From Phenylobacterium haematophilum (GTDB lineage Bacteria > Pseudomonadota > Alphaproteobacteria > Caulobacterales > Caulobacteraceae), in contig NZ_JACIDK010000005.1 in NCBI RefSeq assembly GCF_014196295.1, positions 1-64,000 of the forward strand: DNA of 64,000 nucleotides, in the 5' to 3' direction. Numbering within the stretch: position 1 is the first letter of the stretch; each line of letters begins with the position of its first letter. The translations under genes were made by a program, and so were the position numbers. The notes beneath the pieces are model-generated. The model did no database searches. It was not told the origin of the DNA and was given only the letters and a program-made list of their open reading frames with translations. Shown here in pieces: positions 1 through 7,840 of the stretch.

Positions 1-419
1 GAACCGTCCAGCGCCACCCGCTTGGCGGTGATCTGACCGGCGACGCCTTCCAGCTGCTTGGAAACCCCGGCGTCGAGGAAGAACACCTTCGCGCCCGAGT
101 CATTGAGCATCATCACCAGGCTTTCCGGCGTCGAGGACGGCGCCAGCGGCGCCACGATCGCCCCGGCCCGCAGGATCCCGAAGAAGGTCGCGCCGTACTC
201 GGCGCTGGTCGTCGCGCAAATCGCCGCCACGTCCGCCTTGCCCACCCCGTCGCGCTGCAGCGCCACGGCGATGCGGTCCATCAGCTCGTCCAGCTCGGCG
301 TAGGAGATCGTCCGCTTCGCATCCACCAGCGCCGCCTTGCCGCCCAGCTCCGCCGCCTGCGCGCGGATCACGTCGGCCAGGGTCCCGAATTCCTGGGTGA
401 GCAGTTCTTCCACGGACAT
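1..419 (-). CDS. Acyl-CoA synthetase / AMP-dependent ligase, N-terminal part (cut by window edge)
   Basis: Reading leftwards from an ATG at 419 the frame stays open to the window edge and gives the first ~139 residues of a class I adenylate-forming enzyme (start MSVEELLTQEFG). The translated part resembles the N-terminal core of acyl-CoA ligases (segments like YAELDELMDRIAVAL and GVGKADVAAICATTSAEYGA, then FGILRAGAIVAPL), which bind the acid and ATP. The catalytic P-loop and the C-terminal lysine lie outside the window. It is divergent from a second ligase at 611, with 191 bp between them, and probably belongs to the same CoA-thioester catabolic cluster. The substrate cannot be told. Identification as a ligase is fairly firm; the truncation is only due to the window. 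Confidence 0.8.
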   Translation of the reverse strand, partial: MSVEELLTQEFGTLADVIRAQAAELGGKAALVDAKRTISYAELDELMDRIAVALQRDGVGKADVAAICATTSAEYGATFFGILRAGAIVAPLAPSSTPESLVMMLNDSGAKVFFLDAGVSKQLEGVAGQITAKRVALDG

Positions 420-610
420 GGGCGTCTCCCTCTCAAACACTTGTACGAACCCCTAAAGCCCGAAACGGCGACATCCGCAATCGGCGCTTGCGTCACAAGC
501 CTTCCCCAAAGGAAACTGGGGGCGTCCGCCATCGCATTCCGGCGGCGCGCCATTCTTCGATCAAAGGGCCGTCAGAGCCCGATCCATTTCCAGGGGACGG
601 AAACCAAAGC

Positions 611-2086
611 ATGTCCGATGAGATGATTTCGCTCGGCGCCAAGCTGAAGCAGCTGGCGCAGCTCAAGCCGAACGCGCCCGCCGTCACCTGCGGCGATGTC
701 ACGCTGACCTACGAGCAATTCCACAAGCTCTCCAACCGCGTCGCCCGCGGCCTTGCCGCCAAGGGCGTCAAGTTCGGCGACCTCGTCACCCTGGGCCTGC
801 CCAATTCCACCGACTTCGCCGTCGCCTGCTGGGCGATCTGGAAGCTGGGCGCGACGCCGCAGCCGATTTCCTTCCGCCTGCCGAAGGGCGAGCTCGAAGC
901 GATCATGGAGCTGGCCAATACGCCCGTGGTCATCGCCCAGTTCGAGCACCAGATCGACCGGCCGCTGCTGTCGATCCCCGACCTGCTGGCGCTCAGCGAC
1001 GACGACAGCGACCTGCCCGACCAGACCGCCCCGGTCTCCAAGGCCCCGACCAGCGGCGGCTCCACCGGCCGCCCGAAGCTGATCTTGTCGGGCCAGCCCG
1101 GCGTCACCGCCAAGGAAACGCCCGAGGTCGGCGGCTGGCGCCTAAAGCCCGGCTCCGTCGCCCTTCTGCCGGCCCCGCTCTATCACAACGCCGGCTTCGG
1201 CATGATGATGTCAGCCTTCAGCGTCGGCTGCCACATGGTGCTGATGCCGCGCTTCGAGGCCGAGGCCACCCTGGCCGAAATCCAGCGCAACAAGGCGACC
1301 TGGATCTACCTCGTCCCGACCATGATGAACCGCATCTGGCACCTGCCCGAGGAGGTCCGCGCCAAGTACGACCTCTCCTCGCTGGAAACCCTCTGGCATC
1401 TGGCCGCCCCCTGCCCGGCGTGGCTGAAGGAGGCCTTCATCCACTGGGTCGGGCCCGAGACGGTGATGGAGCTCTACGCAGGCACCGAGGCCCAGGCGGT
1501 CACCACCATCTCCGGGGCCGAGTGGCTGGAGCACCGCGGATCGGTCGGCAAGGTCACGGTCGGCGAGATGGTCGCGGTCGGCGAGGACGGGTCGTTCCTG
1601 CCCCCGCGCGAAGTCGGCGAGATCTACATGCGCCGGCCCGAGGGTGCGCCGCCGTCCTACAAGTACATCGGCGCCACGGCCAAGGTGCTGGAAGGCGGCT
1701 GGGAGAGCCTCGGCGACATCGGCTGGTTCGACGAGGACGGCTATCTCTACTTGGCCGACCGCCGCACCGACATGATCCTGGTCGGCGGCTCCAACGTCTA
1801 TCCGGCCGAGATCGAGGCGGCGCTGGAAGAGCACCCCGAGGTGCAGTCCTGCGCGGTGATCGGTTTCCCGGACGACGACCTCGGCAACAAGATCCACGCC
1901 ATCGTCCAGACCAAGGGCTCGCGCGACGAGGCCTCGCTGCGAGCCCACCTGGCGGCCAAGCTGGTCACCTACAAACAGCCGCGGACCTACGAGTTCGTCG
2001 ACGAACCGCTGCGCGACGACGCCGGCAAGGTCCGCCGCACCGCCCTGCGCGACGAGCGCCTGGCGGCGATGAAGCAGCCGGCGTAG
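611..2086 (+). CDS. Acyl-CoA synthetase (class I adenylate-forming; bile-acid-CoA-ligase-like)
   Basis: A 491-residue ligase that would activate a carboxylic acid with ATP to an acyl-AMP and then to an acyl-CoA. Visible motifs: the phosphate loop TSGGSTGRPK at about residues 147-156, the adenine-binding YAGTEAQ near 289, the GD motif at 368-369 (GDIGWFDEDGY), the hinge ADRRTDMI and the C-terminal catalytic lysine at about 473 (GKVRR). The open frame extends upstream to 488, but the ATG at 611 follows a purine-rich GGGGACGG and gives a normal N-terminus, so the first 41 codons are rejected. The gene opens a rightward set with the thiolase-like and DUF35 genes. Similarity to bile-acid/steroid ligases is an impression from the motif context, not proof of substrate. 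Confidence 0.9.
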   Translation: MSDEMISLGAKLKQLAQLKPNAPAVTCGDVTLTYEQFHKLSNRVARGLAAKGVKFGDLVTLGLPNSTDFAVACWAIWKLGATPQPISFRLPKGELEAIMELANTPVVIAQFEHQIDRPLLSIPDLLALSDDDSDLPDQTAPVSKAPTSGGSTGRPKLILSGQPGVTAKETPEVGGWRLKPGSVALLPAPLYHNAGFGMMMSAFSVGCHMVLMPRFEAEATLAEIQRNKATWIYLVPTMMNRIWHLPEEVRAKYDLSSLETLWHLAAPCPAWLKEAFIHWVGPETVMELYAGTEAQAVTTISGAEWLEHRGSVGKVTVGEMVAVGEDGSFLPPREVGEIYMRRPEGAPPSYKYIGATAKVLEGGWESLGDIGWFDEDGYLYLADRRTDMILVGGSNVYPAEIEAALEEHPEVQSCAVIGFPDDDLGNKIHAIVQTKGSRDEASLRAHLAAKLVTYKQPRTYEFVDEPLRDDAGKVRRTALRDERLAAMKQPA

Positions 2087-2104
2087 CGCCGAGACGCCTG
2101 GCGA

Positions 2105-2240
2105 GTGTCATCCCGGAAGCCGCGCAGCGGCTGTCCGGGACCCATGAACACCTGATTGCCCAAGCAGGAAGCGAGGCCGCGCCGCACCTGCACCACGGCG
2201 CGAATGGGTCCCGCTCTTGCTTCGCAAACCGGGATGACAC
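2105..2240. repeat. Intergenic repeat element, full-length copy 1
   Basis: About 136 bp bounded by the inverted ends GTGTCATCCCGG (2105-2116) and CCGGGATGACAC (2229-2240). It lies wholly in the gap between the ligase and the thiolase-like gene. The body contains GCGAATGGGTCCCG near its right end. The same ends recur at 3941, 47891 and 53817, so this is a dispersed family, REP- or MITE-like. No coding potential is evident. Confidence 0.8.
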
Positions 2241-2322
2241 CCTGGGCTTCCGCGGGTTGCCGTCCATGCTGCACCGCGATAAGCCAGCTTCCATTCTTCA
2301 AAGATAATTTCCGGGGAAACGC

Positions 2323-3507
2323 ATGAGCATAAAAGGCAAGGCCTACATCATGGGGGCGTACGAGCATCCGCTCCGCGACGCGCCCGACAAGTCCACCCCG
2401 CAACTCCACGCCGAATGCGCCAAGGGCGCGCTGGAGGACGCGGGTCTCACCAAGGACGACATCGACGGCTACTTCTGCGCCGGCGACGCCCCCGGCTTCG
2501 GCGCCATGTCGATGGTCGACTACATGGGCCTGCGCAACGTCCGCCACATGGACTCCACCGAGACCGGCGGCTCGTCCTACCTGCTGCACGTCGGCCACGC
2601 GGCCCAGGCGATCGCCGAAGGCAAGTGCTCGGTCGCCCTGGTGACGCTCGCCGGCCGTCCGCGCCAGAACAAGTTCTTCGGCGGCGGCGCGGGCAAGCCC
2701 GGCCAGCTGACCGACGGCCCGCCCGAGGCCGGCTACGAGAACATCTACGGCGGCTCGACCCACAACACCTACGGCATGTGCGCCATGCGCCACATGTACG
2801 AGTACGGCACCACCTCCGAGCAGCTGGCCTGGATCAAGGTCGCGGCCAGCCATCACGCCCAGTACAACGAGCACGCCTTCCTGAAGGACGTGGTGACGGT
2901 CGAGCAGGTCGTGAACTCGCGGATGATCTCCGACCCGCTGCACCTGCTGGACTGCTGCGTCGTCACCGACGGCGGCGGCGCGCTGATCGTCACCAGCCCG
3001 GAAGTCGCCAAGAGCCTGAACCGTCCGAAGGTCAAGGTGATGGGCGCCGGCGAGGCCCCCAAAGGCCCGATGGGCGGCCGCGGTCTCGACCTGACCCACT
3101 CGGGCGCGGTCTGGTCCGGGCCGATCGCCTTCGGCGAGGCCGGCGTGAAGCCGTCCGACATCAAGTACGCCTCGATCTACGACAGCTTCACCATCACGGT
3201 GCTGATGCAGCTCGAGGACCTCGGCTTCTGCGAGAAGGGCCAGGGCGGCAAGTTCGTCGCCGACGGCAACCTGATCTCCGGCGTCGGCAAACTGCCGTTC
3301 AACACCGACGGCGGCGGGCTCTGCAACAACCACCCGACCAACCGCGGCGGCATCACCAAGGTCATCGAAGCGGTGCGTCAGCTCCGCGGCGAGGCCCACC
3401 CCAAGGTCCAGGTCCCCAACTGCGACATCGCCCTGGCCCACGGCACGGGCGGCTCGCTCGGCACGCGCCACGGCGCGGCGACCCTCATCATGGAACGGGA
3501 GGCCTAA
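2323..3507 (+). CDS. Thiolase-like protein (SCP-x/Ltp2 type) lacking the nucleophilic cysteine
   Basis: A 394-residue thiolase-fold protein preceded by GGGGAAACGC at a good distance from the ATG. Normal thiolases carry a nucleophilic cysteine in a CSSG motif; here the aligned stretch reads TETGGSSYLLH, with glycine at the cysteine position when the following helix (AAQAIAEG) is used as an anchor. The C-terminal half keeps a His-containing motif (CNNHPTNRGG) and a glycine-rich end (HGTGGSLGTRHG). Without the cysteine, classical thiolysis is unlikely. Known relatives of this kind (Ltp2) pair with a DUF35 protein and cleave a steroid side-chain CoA ester as an aldolase; a DUF35 gene follows only 3 bp downstream. 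The aldolase role is inferred; membership in the thiolase superfamily is clear. Confidence 0.88.
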   Translation: MSIKGKAYIMGAYEHPLRDAPDKSTPQLHAECAKGALEDAGLTKDDIDGYFCAGDAPGFGAMSMVDYMGLRNVRHMDSTETGGSSYLLHVGHAAQAIAEGKCSVALVTLAGRPRQNKFFGGGAGKPGQLTDGPPEAGYENIYGGSTHNTYGMCAMRHMYEYGTTSEQLAWIKVAASHHAQYNEHAFLKDVVTVEQVVNSRMISDPLHLLDCCVVTDGGGALIVTSPEVAKSLNRPKVKVMGAGEAPKGPMGGRGLDLTHSGAVWSGPIAFGEAGVKPSDIKYASIYDSFTITVLMQLEDLGFCEKGQGGKFVADGNLISGVGKLPFNTDGGGLCNNHPTNRGGITKVIEAVRQLRGEAHPKVQVPNCDIALAHGTGGSLGTRHGAATLIMEREA

Positions 3508-3510
3508 ATC

Positions 3511-3927
3511 ATGACCGACGTCCAAGATCGCCCCGCGCTGATGACGCGCCAGATCCCGGCCCCGGCCGTGACCATCGAAAGCAAGCCCTTCTGGGATGCG
3601 GCCGCCGAGGGCAAGTTCCTCATCAAGCACTGCAACGCTTGCGGTGAGGATCACTGGTACCCGCGCGCGCTCTGCCCGTTCTGCTTCTCGGACCAGACCG
3701 AGTGGAAGGAGAGCCCGGGCGAAGGCGTGATCTACAGCTACAGCGTCATGCACCGCTCGCCGTCCGGCCCCTACGCCATCGGCTACGTGACCCTGAACGA
3801 AGGTCCCGCCGTGCTGACCAACTTCGTCGACGTGGCGCCCGACGGGCTCTCCATCGGCCAGAAGGTCAAGGTGAAGTTCCAGCCCACCGAGAACGGCCCG
3901 CCGGTCCCGGTGTTCTCGCCGGTCTAG
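3511..3927 (+). CDS. DUF35 Zn-ribbon/OB-fold protein, partner of the thiolase-like protein
   Basis: A 138-residue protein with a rubredoxin-like zinc ribbon at about residues 35-55 (HCNACGEDHW then CPFCFS, i.e. two CxxC pairs) and a C-terminal OB-fold (GEGVIYSYSVMHR through GQKVKVKFQP). Proteins of this family form complexes with thiolase-fold or MaoC-like partners and help bind acyl-CoA. It begins 3 bp after the thiolase-like stop, which indicates co-translation and a shared complex. It has no catalytic motif of its own. The function as a subunit is inferred from gene pairing and the known ChsH2/Ltp2 example. Confidence 0.88.
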   Translation: MTDVQDRPALMTRQIPAPAVTIESKPFWDAAAEGKFLIKHCNACGEDHWYPRALCPFCFSDQTEWKESPGEGVIYSYSVMHRSPSGPYAIGYVTLNEGPAVLTNFVDVAPDGLSIGQKVKVKFQPTENGPPVPVFSPV

Positions 3928-3940
3928 AGCCGCAAACAGA

Positions 3941-3983
3941 GTGTCATCCCGGAAGCCGCGCATCGCGCAGACCGGGATGACAC
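3941..3983. terminator. Short copy of the intergenic repeat, likely bidirectional terminator
   Basis: GTGTCATCCCGG at 3941-3952 and CCGGGATGACAC at 3972-3983 form a perfect 12-bp inverted repeat around a 19-bp GC-rich spacer, in the 57-bp gap between two convergent genes. This is a deleted, hairpin-only version of the ~140-bp repeat family. The position fits a terminator for both flanking genes, although no T-tract follows. Confidence 0.6.
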
Positions 3984-3984
3984 G

Positions 3985-4518
3985 CTAGGCCAGCCGCGCC
4001 GCCAGCCCCTCCGCCTCGCGCGGATGGCGCAGGCGATGCACCTTCAGGTGCGCAAAGCGCGGGTCCTCGACCCGCCCGCCGTACTCCGCCCGCCGCCGCG
4101 CCCAGGTGTCCCACGCCCAGCGGATCGGGTGCTCCTTGCTGAGCCACATCCGCCAGTCCTCGCGGTTGCCGGTGCCGGGCCACAGCTCGGTGCGGTCGAT
4201 CGCCCGCAGCACCGAGCGCCTGATCACCCGCGGCATGATCACGCTGCGCTCGTAGTCGAGCCAGACCAGATGCGTTGCCCGGCTCCAGACCAGGTCCCGG
4301 ACCTTGCCGTAGTTGCCGTCGCTGACCCAGGCGTCCTGGCCGACCGCCGCGTCGACCCGCCGGACGAATTCGTCCGGGTCGTGGCTGTTGAGGTCCTTCC
4401 AGCCGGCCTGCCAGTTGATCGCGTCGAGCTCGATATGCGGCAGCCCGAGCTCGACGGCGAGGCGCCGCGCCAAGGTCGACTTGCCGGACCCCGAACTGCC
4501 CACCACCGCAATACGCAT
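3985..4518 (-). CDS. Small P-loop NTPase (adenylate-kinase-like / DNA topology modulation FlaR-type)
   Basis: A 177-residue nucleoside-triphosphate-binding protein. The N-terminus is a textbook Walker A, VGSSGSGKST at residues 6-15, following the strand MRIAVV. It continues as in the FlaR/adenylate-kinase-like group: HIELDAINWQAGW, then a DGNYGKVRDLVW segment. These proteins probably phosphorylate small substrates; the exact reaction is unknown. The ATG at 4518 shares one base with the TGA of the upstream CoA transferase (TGATG), so the two are translationally coupled. The longer frame upstream is only the shadow of that gene. Metabolic connection to the CoA transferase is not obvious. Confidence 0.8.
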   Translation of the reverse strand: MRIAVVGSSGSGKSTLARRLAVELGLPHIELDAINWQAGWKDLNSHDPDEFVRRVDAAVGQDAWVSDGNYGKVRDLVWSRATHLVWLDYERSVIMPRVIRRSVLRAIDRTELWPGTGNREDWRMWLSKEHPIRWAWDTWARRRAEYGGRVEDPRFAHLKVHRLRHPREAEGLAARLA

Positions 4519-5729
4519 CAGGCCTCCTGCGAGACCTCGGCCAGCACTTCTTCGGTGTGCTCCCCCAGACGCGGCGGGTGCCGGCGGATGTTCGACGGCG
4601 TGCCCGTAAACTTCACAGGCGGCTTCATCGCCACATAGGTCCCGGCCTGCGGGTGGTCGTACTTCTCGAAGAAGCCGACCGCCTTCAGGTGCGGATCCTC
4701 GGGCAGGTCGTCCAGCCGGTTGGTCCGGGTCACCGGGATCGACAGCGGCTTGAGCAGATCCAGCCACTCGTCCGTGGTCTTGGTCACCGTCACCGTCTCG
4801 ACCAGGGCGTAGAGCTCGTGGATGTTCTTGCCGCGCTCCAGGCCCTGGAAGCGCGGGTCCTTGCCGAAGGTGTCGCCCCAGCCGGCGACGTCGAAGAAGA
4901 TGTCCCACTGCTTGTCGGTATAGGGCAGCAAGCCGATGTAGCCGTCCTTGGTCGGGAACGGCTTGCGGTGCGGATTGACCACCCGCTGATAGCCCCACTG
5001 CCCGGTCGGGGGGTCGAAGGCGTGGTCGTAGAGGTGCTCGACCAGATTGAAGCTGGTCACGCACTCCAGCATCGGCACCTCGATGAACTGGCCCTGGCCG
5101 GTGCGCTCGCGGCTGAGTAGGCCGGCGGTGATCGCCTGACACATGAACAGGCCCGAGACCTTGTCGGCGATCAGGCTCGGCAGGATGCGCGGCGTCGGAT
5201 TGCCGTCCGTGCGCGGCAGCACGTCGGCTAGGCCCGAGGCCGACTGGATCAGGTCGTCATACGCGGGCTCGCCAGCATAGGGGCCGTCCGAACCGTACCC
5301 GGCGGCGTGGACGTAGACCACGTCCGGGCGCAGCGCCTTCACCTCCTCGTACGACAGGCCCAGCCGCTTGAGGCCCTCGTAGCGGATCGAGGTCGCGAAC
5401 ACGTCGCAGCTCTTGATCAGCGCTTCCAGGCTGCGGCGCGACTTCGGGTCGGCGAGGTTGAACGAGACCGAGCGCTTGTTGCGGTTGATGGTCAGGAAGA
5501 TCGGCCCCAGGTCGCGCGGCCAGTCCTTCGGCGTGTGTCCCGGCCAGCGCATGATGTCGCCGCCGTTCCCCCGGCCGGAGCCGGGATCTTCCAGCTTGAT
5601 CACCTCGGCGCCCTGATCGCCCAGCATCTGGGTCGCATAGGCCCCGAACACGACGCTGGTCAGGTCGAGGATCCGGATCCCCTTCAGCGGCCCCGTGGCT
5701 TCGTTCGCCAGTTGCTTTACTTCCGCCAC
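4518..5729 (-). CDS. CaiB/BaiF family III CoA transferase
   Basis: A 403-residue family III CoA transferase, which moves CoA between carboxylic acids. The start region GIRILDLTSVVFGAYATQ and the GAEVIKLEDPGSG strand match the family, and PAYDDLIQSASG contains the conserved aspartate that forms the aspartyl-CoA anhydride. Length is typical. The start is a GTG at 5729 preceded by GGGGAGG. It runs leftwards, divergent from the acyl-CoA dehydrogenase at 5804 with a 74-bp shared upstream region, and overlaps the NTPase gene by one base. The context suggests activation of a catabolic acid in the same pathway as the neighbouring ligases; the donor and acceptor are unknown. Confidence 0.92.
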   Translation of the reverse strand: MAEVKQLANEATGPLKGIRILDLTSVVFGAYATQMLGDQGAEVIKLEDPGSGRGNGGDIMRWPGHTPKDWPRDLGPIFLTINRNKRSVSFNLADPKSRRSLEALIKSCDVFATSIRYEGLKRLGLSYEEVKALRPDVVYVHAAGYGSDGPYAGEPAYDDLIQSASGLADVLPRTDGNPTPRILPSLIADKVSGLFMCQAITAGLLSRERTGQGQFIEVPMLECVTSFNLVEHLYDHAFDPPTGQWGYQRVVNPHRKPFPTKDGYIGLLPYTDKQWDIFFDVAGWGDTFGKDPRFQGLERGKNIHELYALVETVTVTKTTDEWLDLLKPLSIPVTRTNRLDDLPEDPHLKAVGFFEKYDHPQAGTYVAMKPPVKFTGTPSNIRRHPPRLGEHTEEVLAEVSQEA

Positions 5730-5803
5730 GTCAGGCCTCCCCTCTGCACACCGCCTCGTTATGATCGAGGCCGAACATCGCGCATTGACGCGGGGGAGGG
5801 CTA

Positions 5804-6970
5804 GTGGACTTCGCGCTTTCCGACGAACACAGGATGCTCAAGGAGCTGGTCGCCCGCTTCGTCCAGGACGAGCTGATGCCGCTGGAGGCCGGGGTGCTGG
5901 CCCGTGAGGCGGACGGCAAGGGCCTGGGCATCGGCGCGGCCGACAACGCTCGGCTCGACGAAGTCTCCAAGTCGCTCGGCCTCTGGGGCCTGGACGCGCC
6001 CGAGGATGTGGGCGGCGTCGACCTGCCGGCCGTCGCCATGGTCGGTGTCAACGAGGAGCTGGGCAAGACCATCACGCCCTACACCCTGCCGCCCGACAGC
6101 CCGAACCTGCGGATGCTCGCGGCGACCGTGAACGAACGCCAGCGCGAGGCCTATCTGGCCCCCTATGTGCGCGGCGAAACCATCAGCGCCATCGGCATCT
6201 CCGAGCCCGGCGCCGGGGCCGACCCGGCCGGCATGCTGACCCGCGCCGACCGCGACGGCGACGACTGGGTGATCAACGGCCGAAAAATTTGGATCACCCG
6301 CGCCGAGGAAGCCGACTTCACCATCCTGATGGCGGTGACGAACAAGGAGAAGGGCGCGCGCGGCGGCATGTCGGCCTTCCTGGTCGACAAGGGGACGCCC
6401 GGCTTCAACGTGCTGCGCAAGATTCCGATGATCGGCGGCCAGGCGACCTACGAGGTGGCGCTGGAGGATTGCCGGGTCGAGGGCTGGAAGCTGCTCGGCG
6501 AAGAGGGGAACGGCTTCGCCCCCATGCAGCTGCGGCTGGGCACCCGGCGCATCGAGATGGCCTCGTGGTCGATCGGCATGGCGCAGCGGGCGCTGGACAT
6601 GATCTGCGAGTACGCCCCGCAGCGGAAGACGTTCGGCTTGCCGCTCAGCGAACGCCAGGCGATCCAGTGGTGGGTGGCCGACGCCGCCACCCGCATCCAC
6701 GCCGCCCGCCTGATGACCTACGACTGCGCCTGGAAGCTGGACCAGGGCCGCGACGTGCGGGTGGAAATCTCGATGATCAAGGGCTACGCGACCGAGATGG
6801 CCTGGGAGGTCGTCGACCGCGCGATGCAGACCTTCGGCGCCATGGGCATGACCAAGGAGCTGCCGCTGCAGTTGATGGCCAACCGCCTGCGCACCATGCG
6901 AATCTACGACGGCCCCACCGAAGTGCACAAATGGGTGGTGGCCCGCAACCTGATGGGATCGAGACGATGA
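5804..6970 (+). CDS. Acyl-CoA dehydrogenase
   Basis: A 388-residue flavoprotein that would oxidise an acyl-CoA to the 2-enoyl-CoA. Features: the helical N-terminus with LSDEHRMLKELVARFVQDE, the FAD/substrate strand ISEPGAGADPAG, WITRAEEADFT, the arginine-rich helix APQRKTFGLPLSERQ, and the C-terminal RIYDGPTEVHKWVVARNL. At the position of the usual catalytic glutamate (YEG in many family members) the sequence has aspartate (YDG), as in the ACAD10/11-like branch. The start is a GTG at 5804 right after GGGGGAGGG; no upstream ATG fits. It overlaps the next crotonase gene by 4 bp (ATGA). The exact substrate is unknown. Confidence 0.92.
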   Translation: MDFALSDEHRMLKELVARFVQDELMPLEAGVLAREADGKGLGIGAADNARLDEVSKSLGLWGLDAPEDVGGVDLPAVAMVGVNEELGKTITPYTLPPDSPNLRMLAATVNERQREAYLAPYVRGETISAIGISEPGAGADPAGMLTRADRDGDDWVINGRKIWITRAEEADFTILMAVTNKEKGARGGMSAFLVDKGTPGFNVLRKIPMIGGQATYEVALEDCRVEGWKLLGEEGNGFAPMQLRLGTRRIEMASWSIGMAQRALDMICEYAPQRKTFGLPLSERQAIQWWVADAATRIHAARLMTYDCAWKLDQGRDVRVEISMIKGYATEMAWEVVDRAMQTFGAMGMTKELPLQLMANRLRTMRIYDGPTEVHKWVVARNLMGSRR

Positions 6971-7749
6971 AGACCGCCTACGGCGACCACCTGACCCTGA
7001 CCACCGACGGCCATGTGGCGACCATCGTCATCGACCGGCCGGAGAACAACCACGTCTCGGTCGAGCTCATGCGCGACCTCGCCGACGCGCTCGAGGCGAT
7101 GGACCGCGACAACAACATCCGCGCCGTGGTGCTGGCCGCCGCCGGCCGCGCGTTCTGCGCCGGCGCCGACCTGGTCTCGCCGACCGGCATCGGCGGAACC
7201 GGCATGAGCGGCATCGACAGCCTCTACGAGCAGGCCGTGCGGCTGTTCGCGGTCGAGACCCCGATCATCGCCGCCGTCCAGGGCGCGGCCGTCGGGGCGG
7301 GCCTCGGCCTGGCGCTGGTCGCCGACTTCCGGGTGGTCGCGCCCGAGGCGCGGTTCTCGGCCAACTTCGTGAAGCTCGGCTTCCACCCGGGCTTTGGCCT
7401 GACCCACACCCTGCCACGCCTGATCGGCGTGCAGCGCGCCAACCTGATGTTCCTGACCGGCCGCCGCATCAAGGGCGAGGAAGCCGTGGCCTGGGGTCTG
7501 GCCGACGAAATCGTCCCCCTGCACGAGCTGCTGCCGGCCGCCCAGGCCCTGGCCGCCGAGATCGCCGAGAACGCGCCGCTGGCGGTGATCGCCACTCGCA
7601 AGACCCTGCGCGGCGACCTCGCCGCCGTCGTCCGCGCCCAGACCGCCCACGAGCACGCCGAGCAGACCATCCTGCGCGCCACCGAGGACTTCGCCGAGGG
7701 CGTCCGCGCGGTGCAGGAGCGCCGCCCGGGCGTGTTCAAGGGACGGTAG
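6967..7749 (+). CDS. Crotonase-superfamily protein lacking both hydratase glutamates
   Basis: A 260-residue enoyl-CoA hydratase/isomerase family protein. The oxyanion-hole signatures are present (RAFCAGADL and GAAVGAGLGLALVADF), as are the C-terminal helices. The two catalytic glutamates of classical hydratases are missing: the first site reads GAGLGLAL instead of GGGCELAM, and the second region SANFVKLGFHPGFG has phenylalanine where the glutamate aligns. It may be an isomerase, a hydrolase or a non-catalytic CoA binder. The ATG at 6967 overlaps the dehydrogenase stop as ATGA, so co-translation is likely; the frame upstream of it is a shadow. Confidence 0.88.
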   Translation: MKTAYGDHLTLTTDGHVATIVIDRPENNHVSVELMRDLADALEAMDRDNNIRAVVLAAAGRAFCAGADLVSPTGIGGTGMSGIDSLYEQAVRLFAVETPIIAAVQGAAVGAGLGLALVADFRVVAPEARFSANFVKLGFHPGFGLTHTLPRLIGVQRANLMFLTGRRIKGEEAVAWGLADEIVPLHELLPAAQALAAEIAENAPLAVIATRKTLRGDLAAVVRAQTAHEHAEQTILRATEDFAEGVRAVQERRPGVFKGR

Positions 7750-7762
7750 GCCCGCCAACCGC

Positions 7763-7797
7763 GTATCATCCCGGCTTCGGCTCAGTCGAAGACCGGG
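7763..7797. terminator. Partial copy of the intergenic repeat forming a hairpin
   Basis: GTATCATCCCGG at 7763-7774 is a one-base variant of the repeat end, and CCCGGCTTCG (7770-7779) pairs with CGAAG-A-CCGGG (7787-7797) with one bulge. It sits in the 91-bp gap between the convergent crotonase and eda genes and probably terminates one or both. Confidence 0.5.
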
Positions 7798-7840
7798 ACC
7801 TATTCGCGCCGCGCCGGGGGCCGGCGCTGGGGAGCAGCGC

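Noticed and set aside
1987..3963. 658-codon minus-strand open frame opposite the thiolase/DUF35 genes
   Set aside because: Runs of Gly/Ala/Arg/His without domain signatures, antisense to clear genes; a GC-rich shadow.
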